From assembly GCA_029781975.1 (NCBI GenBank), contig JAKOVQ010000053.1:310001-374000 (forward strand): a stretch of 64,000 bases of DNA, read 5' to 3'. The position numbers and the translations under genes were made by a program. The DNA comes from Acidobacteriota bacterium (lineage in GTDB: Bacteria; Acidobacteriota; Thermoanaerobaculia; UBA5066). The notes beneath the pieces are model-generated. The model saw nothing but the letters and a program-made list of their open reading frames with translations. It had not been told where the DNA came from and did not search any database. Position 1 is the first letter of the stretch, and each line of letters begins with the position of its first letter. Of this stretch, positions 1 to 8,494 are shown piece by piece.

Positions 1-409
1 GGAGCGGACCCTCCTCGACCCGTCGGTGCGGCACGTCGCCATCGCGAACCCGCGGCACGCTCCCTACGGGCGCGCCGCCCTGGCGGCGCTGAAGGCCTGG
101 GACGTCGCTGCCGTCGTGGAGCCGAAGCTCGTCCTCGGGGAGAGCGTGTCCCAGGCGGCGCAGTTCGCCGAGTCCGGCGCGGCCGACGCCGGGGTGATCG
201 CCCTCTCGCTCGCCGTCGCGCCGCCGATGCGGCCGAAGGGGCGCTGGTGGCTCGTCCCCGCCGGGGCGCACGCGCCGATCGAGCAGGCCGGGGTCCTGCT
301 GAAGGGACCGGGCGACGCCGCCGGCGCCGCCTCCCTCCGGGACCTCCTCCTCGGGCCGTCGGGCCGCGCCGTGCTCGCCGCCTTCGGCTTCGAGCGGCCC
401 CCGGGCTGA
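1..409 (+). CDS. modA: Molybdate ABC transporter substrate-binding protein, C-terminal part
   Basis: Only the last 135 or so residues are inside the window; the reading frame is open from base 2. The segment IAIANPRHAPYGRAA is the typical ModA stretch lining the oxyanion pocket. The downstream pattern (VLGESVSQAAQFAESGAADAG, then a hydrophobic strand and a final LLLGPSGRAVLAAFGF helix) matches the C-terminal lobe of periplasmic molybdate- or tungstate-binding proteins. It would deliver molybdate to ModBC. Those genes lie 1.8 kb away on the opposite strand, with terC and ybaK between, so modA is not in the modBC transcription unit. A terC-family gene starts 14 bp downstream and is probably cotranscribed. 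Confidence 0.85.
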   Translation, partial: ERTLLDPSVRHVAIANPRHAPYGRAALAALKAWDVAAVVEPKLVLGESVSQAAQFAESGAADAGVIALSLAVAPPMRPKGRWWLVPAGAHAPIEQAGVLLKGPGDAAGAASLRDLLLGPSGRAVLAAFGFERPPG

Positions 410-423
410 GGGCGGGAGGGACG

Positions 424-1521
424 GTGCTCCTCCTCTACGCCGGCTTCGTCGCCCTCGTCCTCGCGCTCCTGGCGCTCGACCTCGGCGTCTTCCACCGGAA
501 GGCGCACGTCGTGAGCGTGAAGGAGGCGCTCGGCTGGTCGGCGTTCTGGATCGCGCTGGGGCTCCTCTTCACCCTCTTCATCTGGGCCGGGTACGAGCAC
601 CACTGGCTGGGGCTCGGGCTCGGCCGCGACCCGATGGCGACGAACCCCCGGACCGTCGAGGGCCTCGGGGTCGTCTACAACGACGGGACGTCGGCGGCGG
701 TGAAGTACGTGACGGGCTACCTCGTCGAGAAGTCGCTCGCCGTCGACAACATCTTCGTCATCAGCCTGATCTTCACCTTCTTCCGGGTCCCGTCCCTCTA
801 CCAGCACCGGGTCCTCTACTGGGGGATCCTCGGCGCCCTCCTGATGAGGGGGGCGATGATCGCCGCCGGGACGACGCTGATCCGGGAGTTCGGGTGGGTC
901 CTCTACGTCTTCGGGGCCTTCCTCGTCGTGATGGGGCTGAAGATGCTCCTCTCCGACGAGGCCCCGGCGGACCCGGGACAGAACGCCGTCGTCCGCCTGA
1001 CGCGCCGGCTCCTGCCGGTGACGGAGCACTTCCACGGGGGACGCTTCTTCGTCCGGGCGGGGAGCGCGGGGGCGGCCGAGGCGGAGGTGCCCGGGGGTCC
1101 GAGGGAGGCGGACGGAGCCGTCTCGCGGGCCGCGCGCGGCACGCTGATGGCGACGCCGCTCTTCCTCGTCCTCGTCGTCGTGGAGGTCAGCGACCTGATC
1201 TTCGCGGTCGACTCCATCCCCGCCGTCTTCGCGGTGACCGCCGACCCCTTCCTCGTCTTCACGAGCAACGTCTTCGCGATCCTCGGGCTGAGGAGCCTCT
1301 ACTTCGCGCTGGAGAGGATGATCGACCGGTTCCAGTACCTCGAGGTGGCGGTGGCGATCGTCCTCGTGGTCGTCGGGGTGAAGATGCTCCTCCACACCTG
1401 GCTCAGGACGATCCTGGGAGAGGCCTTCAACCTCACGCTCCTGGGCGCCGTCGTCCTCATCCTCCTCGCGGGGGTCGTCGCCTCGGTCCTCAGGCCGCGG
1501 ACGGAGCCTCCCGCGGCCTGA
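424..1521 (+). CDS. TerC/Alx family integral membrane protein
   Basis: 365 residues from a GTG start preceded by GGAGG (415-419). Multiple hydrophobic helices span the whole length. The two TerC signatures are clear: the internal LAVDNIFVISLIF segment and the C-terminal EVSDLIFAVDSIPAVFAVT segment, both with acidic residues inside membrane helices. TerC/Alx proteins are associated with metal (tellurite, manganese, calcium) homeostasis and in some bacteria with metal loading of secreted proteins; the substrate here cannot be read from sequence. A charged cytoplasmic loop rich in Ala and Gly lies around residues 205-240. The gene follows modA closely and ends at a strong hairpin shared with the convergent ybaK. 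Confidence 0.9.
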   Translation: MLLLYAGFVALVLALLALDLGVFHRKAHVVSVKEALGWSAFWIALGLLFTLFIWAGYEHHWLGLGLGRDPMATNPRTVEGLGVVYNDGTSAAVKYVTGYLVEKSLAVDNIFVISLIFTFFRVPSLYQHRVLYWGILGALLMRGAMIAAGTTLIREFGWVLYVFGAFLVVMGLKMLLSDEAPADPGQNAVVRLTRRLLPVTEHFHGGRFFVRAGSAGAAEAEVPGGPREADGAVSRAARGTLMATPLFLVLVVVEVSDLIFAVDSIPAVFAVTADPFLVFTSNVFAILGLRSLYFALERMIDRFQYLEVAVAIVLVVVGVKMLLHTWLRTILGEAFNLTLLGAVVLILLAGVVASVLRPRTEPPAA

Positions 1522-1522
1522 G

Positions 1523-1548
1523 GGAGCGCGGCTGGAGGGCCGCGCTCC
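1523..1548. terminator. Hairpin between convergent terC and ybaK
   Basis: Perfect 9-bp inverted repeat, GGAGCGCGG (1523-1531) and CCGCGCTCC (1540-1548), around an 8-nt loop, directly after the terC stop. There is no T tract, so it is either a weak bidirectional terminator or a 3'-end stabilising hairpin. Confidence 0.5.
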
Positions 1549-1593
1549 GCCTGGCCCCTCCCGCGGCCGCCGCCGAGCCGGGGCGGCTCGGGC

Positions 1594-2058
1594 CTACCGG
1601 ACGGCGAACTCGACGACCTTCGGCGCGACGAGCCGCTCGAAGTCGTCGTAGGCGAGCTTCATCAGCTCCGTGTGCGACCCCGCGTTGAACGAGATCTCCT
1701 TGTCGTCCGCGAGGCGGGCCGCCACGAAGACGTCCATCCCCCAGAGGTTCCCGAAGGGAGGCATCGCGCCGGGCTCGCAGTCGGGGAAGAGCCCCTTGAA
1801 CTCCTCCTCGGTCGCCAGGACGACCTCTCGGGCGCCCGTCACCCCCTTCAGGAGGTCGAAGCTGACGCGGTGGGACGCCGGAAGGACGGCCATCGCCATC
1901 TTCCCGTCGACCTTCACCATCACGGCCTTCGCCAGCTCCTTCCCCTTGATGTGGGCCGACGCGGCGATCTCCTGGGCGGTGTACGCGCGGGAGTGGATGA
2001 TCGAGACGTAGCGGATCCCCTTCTCGTCGAGGAAGGCCTTCAGCTTCTGGACCGGCAT
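1594..2058 (-). CDS. YbaK/EbsC-type aminoacyl-tRNA deacylase
   Basis: 154 residues, the usual length of a free-standing YbaK/ProX editing domain. The fold is recognisable from the central strand-helix region KGKELAKAVMVKVDGKMAMAV and the following LPASHRVSFDLLKG; the conserved Lys in VMVKVDGK fits the substrate pocket. Such proteins hydrolyse mischarged tRNA, most often Cys- or Ala-tRNAPro, in trans. The ATG start is supported by an AAGGAGG ribosome-binding site about 6 nt upstream. It stands alone, convergent to terC and downstream of modC on the same strand. Confidence 0.85.
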   Translation of the reverse strand: MPVQKLKAFLDEKGIRYVSIIHSRAYTAQEIAASAHIKGKELAKAVMVKVDGKMAMAVLPASHRVSFDLLKGVTGAREVVLATEEEFKGLFPDCEPGAMPPFGNLWGMDVFVAARLADDKEISFNAGSHTELMKLAYDDFERLVAPKVVEFAVR

Positions 2059-2239
2059 CGGATCCTCCTTCCCGGCCGGCCGCGGCGCTCCCGCACCGGC
2101 CTCGTTCGTCGGCTGGACGCTTCGTTCGGAAGGACGTCAGGCGGCATCGCCCCTCCTCCCTGAGCGGGCCGTTCGCCCGCCGAATCATCTTATGCCTCCC
2201 CGAGCGCCAGGGGGGAGCGCCGGGACGGCCCGCGTCGCG

Positions 2240-3349
2240 TCAACGCGGCGCGCCGGGAGCCGCGGGGCGAGGGACCAGGTGGATCGACGGGGCCTTCACC
2301 ACCGCGGTCACGACCTCCCCCTCGGCCAGGCCGAGCTCCCCGCACGACAGGCGGGTGACGAGCGCGGTCAGGCGGAAGCCGCAGTCGAGCACGACGCGGA
2401 CGAGGGGACCCTGGGGGGTGAGGGCGACGACGCGCGCCTCGAGGTGGTTCCGCGCGCTGCTGAGGCCGGAGGAGCGGCGCTCCAGGGTGACGTCCTCCGC
2501 GCGGAGGCAGGCCAGGACGTCGTCGGAGGGGAGCCCCGGATCGAGCGCGACCAGCCGGCAGGGCCCCGCCACCAGGGTGACGAGGCCGTCCCCTCGTCCC
2601 ACGACCCTCGCTCCGACGACGGTCTCGACCCCGACGCACCGGGCGACCTCCTCGTCGGCCGGTCGCCCGAAGACCTCGGACACCGTCCCTTCCTGCCGGA
2701 TCCTCCCGCCCGAGAGGACCGCCATCCGGTCCCCGAGCGCCAGGGCTTCCAGCCGGTCGTGGGTGACGACGATCGCGGGGACCCCGAGGCGCGTCAGGAA
2801 CGCCCGGAGCTCCACCCTCGTCTCCTCCCGGGCGGGACCGTCGAGCGCCGAGAGGGGCTCGTCGAGGAGGAGGAGCTCCGGGCGGCGCGCGAGCGCTCGC
2901 GCCAGGGCCACCCGCTGCCGCTGTCCCCCGGAGAGCTCGGAGGGGCGCCGGCCCGACAGCTCCCCGAGCTTCAGGAGGCCGAGGACCCCCGCCGTCCTCG
3001 GGCGCCGATCGGAGGGGGGGAGCGCGTGGAGCCCGAAGGCCACGTTCTCGGCGACGGTCAGGTGCGGGAAGAGCGCGTACTCCTGGAAGACGAGCGAGAC
3101 CGGTCTCCGCCGGGCCGGGACGAACGCCCGCGACCGGGCGTCGAGCCACGTCGCGCCCCGCCAGCGGATCCACCCTTCCGCCGGGCGCTCGAGCCCGGCC
3201 AGGCAGCGAAGGACCGTGCTCTTCCCCGAGCCGGACGGACCGAAGAGGATCGTGACCGGCCCGGAGGGCTCCTCGAGCGAGAGCTCCGCCTCGACCCGGG
3301 GTCCCGCGGGCCAGGTGTGGACGAAGCGGGCCTCTAGCGCGGGAGCCAC
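2240..3349 (-). CDS. modC: Molybdate ABC transporter ATP-binding protein
   Basis: 369 residues from a GTG start that overlaps the end of modB by 16 bp; upstream in-frame ATG codons would lie inside modB. The ABC domain holds Walker A GPSGSGKST, Q-loop LVFQEYALFPH, signature LSGGQRQRVALARAL, Walker B LLLLDEPLSALD and switch His VVTHDRLEAL. The last 110 or so residues form a regulatory region with a TOBE-like segment (ARNHLEARVVALTPQGPLVRVVLD), as in ModC and other oxyanion importers. It energises uptake of molybdate or tungstate with ModB. The ModA candidate is at the left window edge on the other strand. A CysA or thiosulfate role is less likely given the family resemblance and the MoeB neighbour. 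Confidence 0.9.
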   Translation of the reverse strand: MAPALEARFVHTWPAGPRVEAELSLEEPSGPVTILFGPSGSGKSTVLRCLAGLERPAEGWIRWRGATWLDARSRAFVPARRRPVSLVFQEYALFPHLTVAENVAFGLHALPPSDRRPRTAGVLGLLKLGELSGRRPSELSGGQRQRVALARALARRPELLLLDEPLSALDGPAREETRVELRAFLTRLGVPAIVVTHDRLEALALGDRMAVLSGGRIRQEGTVSEVFGRPADEEVARCVGVETVVGARVVGRGDGLVTLVAGPCRLVALDPGLPSDDVLACLRAEDVTLERRSSGLSSARNHLEARVVALTPQGPLVRVVLDCGFRLTALVTRLSCGELGLAEGEVVTAVVKAPSIHLVPRPAAPGAPR

Positions 3350-4026
3350 GACGGGCGGGCCCTCCGCTGGAGACCGTACGTGACGCCGAGGACCGCGAAG
3401 GAGACGGCGAGGAGGAGGAGCGACGTCCGTCCCGCGCGCGCGTAGTCGAGCGCCTGGACGTCGTCGAAGATGGCGATCGAGACGGTCCGCGTGGCCCCCG
3501 GGAGGTTCCCGCCCACCATCAGGACGACGCCGAACTCGCCGAGGGTGTGGGCGAAGGCGAGGACGGCGCCCGCGACGATCCCGGGGCGCGAGAGGGGGAG
3601 GACGACGCGGAAGAACGTCCTCGCCCGCGAGGCCCCGAGGCTCTCGGCCGCCTCGAGGAGGCTCCGGTCCACCGCGGCGAAGGCCGCCGCGAACGGCTGG
3701 ACGGCGAAGGGGAGGCTGTAGAGGACCGACGCGACCAGGAGCCCCTCGAAGGAGAAGGGGAGGATCCGTCCGGTCACCGCCTGGTAGAGCCCGCCGAGGG
3801 GGCTGCGGGGCCCGAGTCCCACCAGCAGGTAGAAGCCGAGGACCGTCGGCGGCAGGACGAGGGGAAGGGCCACGACGGCCTCTGCGAGGAACTTCCACCG
3901 GGCGCGCGAGAAGGCGATCCACGCCGCCACGGGCAGACCGAGGACCACGAGGACGGCGGTCGTCCACGCGGCGAGGCGGAGGCTGAGGAGGAGCGCCTGA
4001 CCGTCCACTCGGTACCAGTCGTCCAT
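3334..4026 (-). CDS. modB: Molybdate ABC transporter permease
   Basis: 230 residues with five or so membrane helices. The EAA loop of binding-protein-dependent permeases is visible (AAESLGASRARTFFRVVLPLSRPGIVAG), followed by the ModB hallmark HTLGEFGVVLMVGGN. It forms the membrane channel with ModC, with which it overlaps. The start lies 62 bp from the divergent thiF/moeB gene, so the two share a short control region. Confidence 0.92.
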   Translation of the reverse strand: MDDWYRVDGQALLLSLRLAAWTTAVLVVLGLPVAAWIAFSRARWKFLAEAVVALPLVLPPTVLGFYLLVGLGPRSPLGGLYQAVTGRILPFSFEGLLVASVLYSLPFAVQPFAAAFAAVDRSLLEAAESLGASRARTFFRVVLPLSRPGIVAGAVLAFAHTLGEFGVVLMVGGNLPGATRTVSIAIFDDVQALDYARAGRTSLLLLAVSFAVLGVTYGLQRRARPSWLPR

Positions 4027-4077
4027 CGTACCAACCGCTCCCGGAAGGGTGACCCTCCTCCCGGGTCCGGTGTGGGG

Positions 4078-4083
4078 GACAAT
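4078..4083 (+). promoter_or_regulatory. -10 box for a probably leaderless moeB-type transcript
   Basis: GACAAT lies 5 nt upstream of the GTG start at 4089 and no Shine-Dalgarno sequence is present. Transcription 6-7 nt after the box would begin at or next to the start codon. No good -35 is visible. Confidence 0.45.
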
Positions 4084-4088
4084 CGGAC

Positions 4089-5264
4089 GTGACCGACACG
4101 CCGCGCCCGGCGGGCGCGCCCCCGCCCGACCCGCCCGCGTGCCGCCGGGACCTCCCGCCGCTGACGCCGCGCGACCTCGTCCGCTACGCGCGGCACCTGA
4201 GGCTGCCGCAGGTCGGGGTCGAGGGGCAGCGGAGGCTCAAGGCCTCCCGGGTCCTCTGCGTCGGAGCCGGGGGGCTCGGTTCCGCCTCGCTCCTCTACCT
4301 CGCCGCGGCCGGTGTCGGACGGATCACGGTGATCGACCCCGACCGGGTGGAGGAGTCGAACCTCCAGCGGCAGGTCCTCTTCGGCACGTCCGACACGGGC
4401 CGGTCCAAGGCCGAGGTGGCCGCGGCCCGCCTCGCGGAGCTGAATCCGGGCGTCGACGTCGTCCCCCTGGTCGACCGGCTCGTCGCGGCGAACGCCCGCC
4501 GGCTCGTCGCCGCGCACGACGTCGTCGTGGACGGGACCGACAGCTTCGCGGCCCGCTACCTCGTGAACGACGCGGCGGTCCTCGAGCGGAGGCCGAACGT
4601 CCACGCGGCGGTCCACCGCTTCGAGGGACGTCTCACGGTGCTCGGGGCGCCGGGCGGCCCGTGCTACCGCTGCCTCCACCCCGAGCCCCCGACGGACGAC
4701 CTGGTCGACCCGTGCGCCTCCGTCGGCATCCTGGGGGCGACCGCGGGCGTCCTCGGGGTCCTGCAGGCCTCGGAGTGCCTGAAGCTCCTCCTCGGGACGG
4801 GCGGCACCCTCGCGGGACGTCTCCTCCTCGTCGACCTCCTCGCGGCCACCTTCCGGACGGTGCGCCTCGCGCGCGACCCGGCCTGCCCCTCCTGCGGCGA
4901 GAGCCCCACCCTCCGCGAGCTCTCGGACGCGCCGCGAGGGTGCGGCGCGAAGGCCCCGGGCCTGACGGCGGAGGAGCTCCGGGAGCGCCTCGGAGGCGAG
5001 GGGAGGCCCGTTCTCGTCGACGTGAGGGACCCCGACGAGGTGGCCCTCGCGGCTCCTCCCGGGACCCTCTCGATCCCCTACCCGAGGCTCGCCTTCGCCC
5101 TCGAGAGCCTGGGCCGCGACGAGGAGATCGTCCTCCTCTGCGAGACGGGGCACCGGAGCTCGCTCGCCGCCGCCTGGCTCCGCGCCAGGGGCTTCACGAA
5201 GGCTCGCAGCCTCGACGGGGGCCTCGCGGCGCTCTCGGGGACGGGAGGAGCGGCTACTTCTTGA
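4089..5264 (+). CDS. MoeB/ThiF-type adenylyltransferase fused to rhodanese
   Basis: 391 residues. An N-terminal E1-like domain carries the nucleotide-binding loop VGAGGLGSASLLYLAAAGVG (about 57-76), the NLQRQVLF motif, the region around DPCASVGILGATAG that corresponds to the MoeB catalytic-Cys segment, and two Cys pairs (CYRC and CPSC) that bind zinc in this family. The C-terminal 110 residues are a rhodanese domain with the active-site loop CETGHRSS. Such fusions adenylate the C-terminal Gly-Gly of a small sulfur carrier (MoaD, ThiS, CysO or Urm1-like) and supply sulfur. Adjacency to modBC suggests molybdopterin synthesis, but the carrier is not in the window. The 3' end overlaps the convergent pilU-like gene by 11 bp. 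Confidence 0.88.
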   Translation: MTDTPRPAGAPPPDPPACRRDLPPLTPRDLVRYARHLRLPQVGVEGQRRLKASRVLCVGAGGLGSASLLYLAAAGVGRITVIDPDRVEESNLQRQVLFGTSDTGRSKAEVAAARLAELNPGVDVVPLVDRLVAANARRLVAAHDVVVDGTDSFAARYLVNDAAVLERRPNVHAAVHRFEGRLTVLGAPGGPCYRCLHPEPPTDDLVDPCASVGILGATAGVLGVLQASECLKLLLGTGGTLAGRLLLVDLLAATFRTVRLARDPACPSCGESPTLRELSDAPRGCGAKAPGLTAEELRERLGGEGRPVLVDVRDPDEVALAAPPGTLSIPYPRLAFALESLGRDEEIVLLCETGHRSSLAAAWLRARGFTKARSLDGGLAALSGTGGAATS

Positions 5265-6699
5265 AGAACCCGGAGGGGGGCGTGCCGCCGCCCGGGGCGC
5301 CGCCCATCAGCCGCTGGTTCAGCTCCTTGATCCGCTCGTTCAGCTGCGCGATGCGCGCGGCCGCCTCCTGGCGCATCCGCTCGTTCTCCTGACGCATCTT
5401 CTGGAGCTCCGTCTCCAGCTCGACCGTGTTGACCGTCTGCTGCTCCAGCGTCCGGTCCCGCTGCATCAGGTCGGCCTCGAGGTTCGCCACGAGGTCTTCC
5501 TTCTCCTGCAGGCGGAGCTTCCACTTCTCCTCCTGCTCCTCGTAGAGCTTCTTGATGTCCATCAGCTCGGCGATGGCGGAGAAGTCGTTCACGGACGGGG
5601 ACATGATGCCTCCTCGGAACCTTTCCTCGATCTGCGGGAAGAGCTTGCGGAGCTTGAGCGAGAGGTCCTCGGGGTCCATCGTCAGCTCCATCGCCTTGTC
5701 GAGGTCGATCGCGTTGTTGACCAGGAGCGCGATGAGCGACTGGTTCATCGACTGCATCTTGTAGTAGCCGACCGACCCCTCCATCTCCTCGAGGATCTCC
5801 TTGGTCTCGCCCGTCTCGATCTGCTTGCCGATCTTCGGGGAGTTGATGAGGATCTCGATGACCGGGATCCGCCCCTTCCCGTCCGACCGCTCGATCAGCT
5901 GCATCGAGCAGATGGACCTCAGGACGAGCGACAGCTGGCGCCGGAGCTGGTTCGCCATCCCCGGCGGGCAGGAGTCCATGATCCGGTCGATCGTCTGCGC
6001 GGCGTTGTTCGTGTGGAGGGTCGAGAAGACGAGGTGTCCCGTCTCCGCGGCGGTGATCGCCGTCTGCATCGTCTCCCAGTCGCGCATCTCGCCGACCATC
6101 ATCACGTCGGGGTCCTGCCGCATGGCGTTGCGGATCGCCTCGTGGAACGAGATGGTGTCGGTCCCGACCTCGCGCTGGCAGACGGAGCCGAGGTTGTCCT
6201 GGAAGAGGTACTCGATCGGGTCCTCGATCGTCACGACGTGGACGGGGTGGCGCTCGGTGATCCCCTTGACGACGGCGGCCAGGGTGGTCGACTTCCCCGA
6301 GCCGGTCGGGCCGGTGATGAGGACGAGGCCGGCGGGGTAGTCGCAGAAGGTGGCGATGACGTCGGGGAGGTGGAGGTCGGCGATGCCCGGGATGGTGTAC
6401 GGGATCCGCCGGAAGACGGCCGTCCAGCTCCCGCGCTGCAGGAAGATGTTGCCGCGGAAACGCGCGAGCCCCTGGATGCCGTAGCCGATGTCGACCGCGT
6501 AGTTGGCCTGGAGCTTCTCCTTCTGGTGCGGCGTCAGGATCGACAGGACCATCTCCTCGATCTCCTTGGGAGAGAGGGGGTCCGTCTTCAGCGGCACCAG
6601 GCGGCCGTTGATCCTCAGGAGCGGCGGGCGGCCGGGCTTGAGGTGGAGGTCCGACGCCTCCTTCTTCGTGACGAACTTGAGCAGTTCCGTCAGGTCCAT
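5254..6699 (-). CDS. PilT/PilU-family twitching motility ATPase with coiled-coil tail
   Basis: 481 residues. The first 360 are a secretion-type hexameric ATPase: N-terminal PAS-like region starting MDLTELLKFVTKKEASDLHL, Walker A GPTGSGKST, Asp box IEDPIEYLF, Walker B region DPDVMMVGEMRD, and the His box STLHTNNAAQTIDR. These proteins power type IV pilus retraction. The PilT AIRNLIRE motif is not seen; the segment MQSMNQSLIALLVNNAIDL is more PilU-like. Residues about 370-465 are a heptad-rich, Glu/Arg/Gln-dense coiled coil followed by a Gly/Pro tail, an extension ordinary PilT lacks. ATG 6699 is chosen because the PilT family begins there; in-frame codons further upstream lack homology. Confidence 0.9.
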   Translation of the reverse strand: MDLTELLKFVTKKEASDLHLKPGRPPLLRINGRLVPLKTDPLSPKEIEEMVLSILTPHQKEKLQANYAVDIGYGIQGLARFRGNIFLQRGSWTAVFRRIPYTIPGIADLHLPDVIATFCDYPAGLVLITGPTGSGKSTTLAAVVKGITERHPVHVVTIEDPIEYLFQDNLGSVCQREVGTDTISFHEAIRNAMRQDPDVMMVGEMRDWETMQTAITAAETGHLVFSTLHTNNAAQTIDRIMDSCPPGMANQLRRQLSLVLRSICSMQLIERSDGKGRIPVIEILINSPKIGKQIETGETKEILEEMEGSVGYYKMQSMNQSLIALLVNNAIDLDKAMELTMDPEDLSLKLRKLFPQIEERFRGGIMSPSVNDFSAIAELMDIKKLYEEQEEKWKLRLQEKEDLVANLEADLMQRDRTLEQQTVNTVELETELQKMRQENERMRQEAAARIAQLNERIKELNQRLMGGAPGGGTPPSGFFKK

Positions 6700-6734
6700 C
6701 GCGGCGTTCCTCGCTCCTTCTGCCGTCCTCGGCG

Positions 6735-6740
6735 ACGGTA
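6735..6740 (-). promoter_or_regulatory. -10 box upstream of the pilU-like gene
   Basis: Reads TACCGT on the minus strand, about 35 nt before the ATG. A GAGGAA ribosome-binding site lies between, so this transcript would have an ordinary leader. Confidence 0.35.
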
Positions 6741-6759
6741 GCACCCGCCCCCCGGAGGG

Positions 6760-8088
6760 TCAACGAACGGCGCGCGCGCGTCCCGCCCACGCGAGGAGGT
6801 GCCGCCGTGCGCCGCGGGCCGAGCGGACCTGCCGGGCGGCGAGCGCGGCATCGAGCTCGCCGAGCGCCGCCCCGAGGCGGGGGCCCGCCACGTCGAGCAG
6901 CGCGGCGACGTCGGCGGGGGAGAGGGGGCGGCCGGGCGAGAGGACGCGCGCGAGGGCGCGTGGCCTCTCCGCGATCCGCCGCGCCCGTGCGACGACGGCC
7001 CGGTCGGGCCCGCGGGCGAGCAGCTCGAGGAGGTCGAGCGCCTCGCGGACGGGAGCGGGGAGGCTGCGGAGGAGGTCCGTGACCCCGCGCCGACCGGCGC
7101 CGGCCGCCCCGGGACGAACGCCGCTTCGGGCGTCGGCCCTGCCGCACCGCCCGGAGAGGACCGCGTCCGCCAGCCGGAGGAGGGCGCGCGGCAGGCGGAG
7201 CTCCGCGAGGAACGCGAGGGCGCGCTCCGGCCCCGCGGGCGCCGCGAGGAGCGCGAGGAGGACGCCGGGGGACGCCCCCCGGTCGGCCCGCGCGACGAGC
7301 CGGAGCCCGGTCCGGCGCTGCCGCGCCGTCGTCCCGGGGAGGAGCCGTGCGAGGACGCCGTGCCGCTCGAGCCGGGCGAGGGCGCGGAGGGCGTCCGGGC
7401 GGGGCGCCGCCAGGAGCCGTTCGATCTCGGCCCGCCGGCGCTCCGGCGGCGTCGCCGGGAGGCGGGAGGCGGCCTCGGCGAGCTCGGCCAGGGCGGCCGG
7501 GTCGAGGCGGAACCCCGGAAGCGTCGCCTCGAACCGGGCGGCGCGGAGGACGCGGACCGGGTCCTCGAGGAGGACGCCGCGCCGGGGCAGGGAGAGGCGC
7601 CGGCGCGCGAGGTCGTCGAGCGCTCCCGGGAGCGCCTCGAGCCGTCCGGACGGGTAGGCCACGGCGAGGGCGTTCACCGTGAAGTCGCGCCGGAGGAGAT
7701 CGGCCTCGCCGTCCCCCTCCACCTCCCAGACGTCGAACGCGGCGTCGCGCCCCGCGACGTGGAGGATCCGCCGCGGCGGCGCCCCGATGGCGACGACGCG
7801 GCCGCCGGCCGAGGCGGCCAGCGCCGAGGCGACGGCCCCGGCGCCCGCCCGGGGCGCGGCCAGGTCGAGGTCGCCGGCGGGGAGGCCGAGGAACGCGTCG
7901 CGGACCGCGCCGCCCACGACGCGCACCTCGACCCCGGCTTCGAGCGCGGCGCGGCGGACGAGGGCGACGTCCTTCCTCCGGGCCAGCCGCGCGAGCGCGG
8001 CGGAGACGGACGACGTGGCGCGGCCCCGCGGCGTCCCGGCCGCGCGCTCCCTCGGCGTCGGCGCCGTCGTCCGCTCCCTCGCCCCCAT
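6760..8088 (-). CDS. CCA tRNA nucleotidyltransferase / poly(A) polymerase family protein
   Basis: 442 residues. Class II nucleotidyltransferase motifs occur in order: GGAVRD (about 57-62), the metal-binding DLDL pair (about 72-75), RRDFTVNALA, and EDPVRVLRAARFEA. The all-helical, Ala/Arg-rich C-terminal half is typical of the tail that positions tRNA. The enzyme adds or repairs the CCA end of tRNA, or, if of the PcnB subtype, polyadenylates RNA; sequence alone does not settle which. No HD phosphohydrolase domain is obvious. The first 20 residues are low-complexity and the true start could be slightly later. It diverges from gatC. Confidence 0.85.
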   Translation of the reverse strand: MGARERTTAPTPRERAAGTPRGRATSSVSAALARLARRKDVALVRRAALEAGVEVRVVGGAVRDAFLGLPAGDLDLAAPRAGAGAVASALAASAGGRVVAIGAPPRRILHVAGRDAAFDVWEVEGDGEADLLRRDFTVNALAVAYPSGRLEALPGALDDLARRRLSLPRRGVLLEDPVRVLRAARFEATLPGFRLDPAALAELAEAASRLPATPPERRRAEIERLLAAPRPDALRALARLERHGVLARLLPGTTARQRRTGLRLVARADRGASPGVLLALLAAPAGPERALAFLAELRLPRALLRLADAVLSGRCGRADARSGVRPGAAGAGRRGVTDLLRSLPAPVREALDLLELLARGPDRAVVARARRIAERPRALARVLSPGRPLSPADVAALLDVAGPRLGAALGELDAALAARQVRSARGARRHLLAWAGRARAVR

Positions 8089-8185
8089 CCCCGCCCTCCT
8101 CCCTGCCGCCGGGCAGACGGGCCGCGGCGCGGCCCCCGGCCCGTCGCATCGTCGGCGCCCGTCCGGCCGCGGGTCAAGCGGTGGC

Positions 8186-8191
8186 TATACT
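8186..8191 (+). promoter_or_regulatory. -10 box for leaderless gatCA transcript
   Basis: TATACT (five of six matches to TATAAT) sits 6 nt before the GTG start of gatC, with no ribosome-binding site. The predicted transcript begins essentially at the start codon. Confidence 0.55.
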
Positions 8192-8197
8192 CGGCCG

Positions 8198-8494
8198 GTG
8201 AGGATCGACGCCGAGCTCGTCAGGCGGATGGCGTCCCTCTCCAGCCTCGACGTCTCGGCGGCGGAGGTCGAGGCGTTCGCGGAGGAGCTGACCCGGATCG
8301 TCGAGCACTTCGAGACGCTCCGTCAGGTGCCCGACTCCCTCCTCGCCGGCCAAGACGACGCCCCCTCCTCCCCCCTCCGGCCCGACGTGCCGGCAGCGCG
8401 CGGGGAGACGCCGCCCGCGTATCTTTCGGACAACGCCCCGGAGCTCTCGCACGGCCACTTCGTCGTCCCCCGCGTCGTGACGAGGTCCGAGTGA
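8198..8494 (+). CDS. gatC: Asp-tRNA(Asn)/Glu-tRNA(Gln) amidotransferase subunit C
   Basis: 98 residues, the normal size. The N-terminal helix RRMASLSSLDVSAAEVEAF, the EELTRIVEHFETLRQV helix and the C-terminal ELSHGHFVVPRVV tail are diagnostic of GatC, which wraps around GatA and stabilises the transamidosome. GTG 8198 is chosen because it begins the conserved RIDAELV segment just after a TATACT box. The stop overlaps the gatA start by 4 bp (GTGA). Confidence 0.93.
   Translation: MRIDAELVRRMASLSSLDVSAAEVEAFAEELTRIVEHFETLRQVPDSLLAGQDDAPSSPLRPDVPAARGETPPAYLSDNAPELSHGHFVVPRVVTRSE

Noticed and set aside
5078-8149. Very long minus-strand open frame (over 1000 codons) across pilU-like and cca genes
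   Set aside because: It is a high-GC shadow: Arg/Pro/Gly-rich, no domains, and it crosses two real genes in a different frame.
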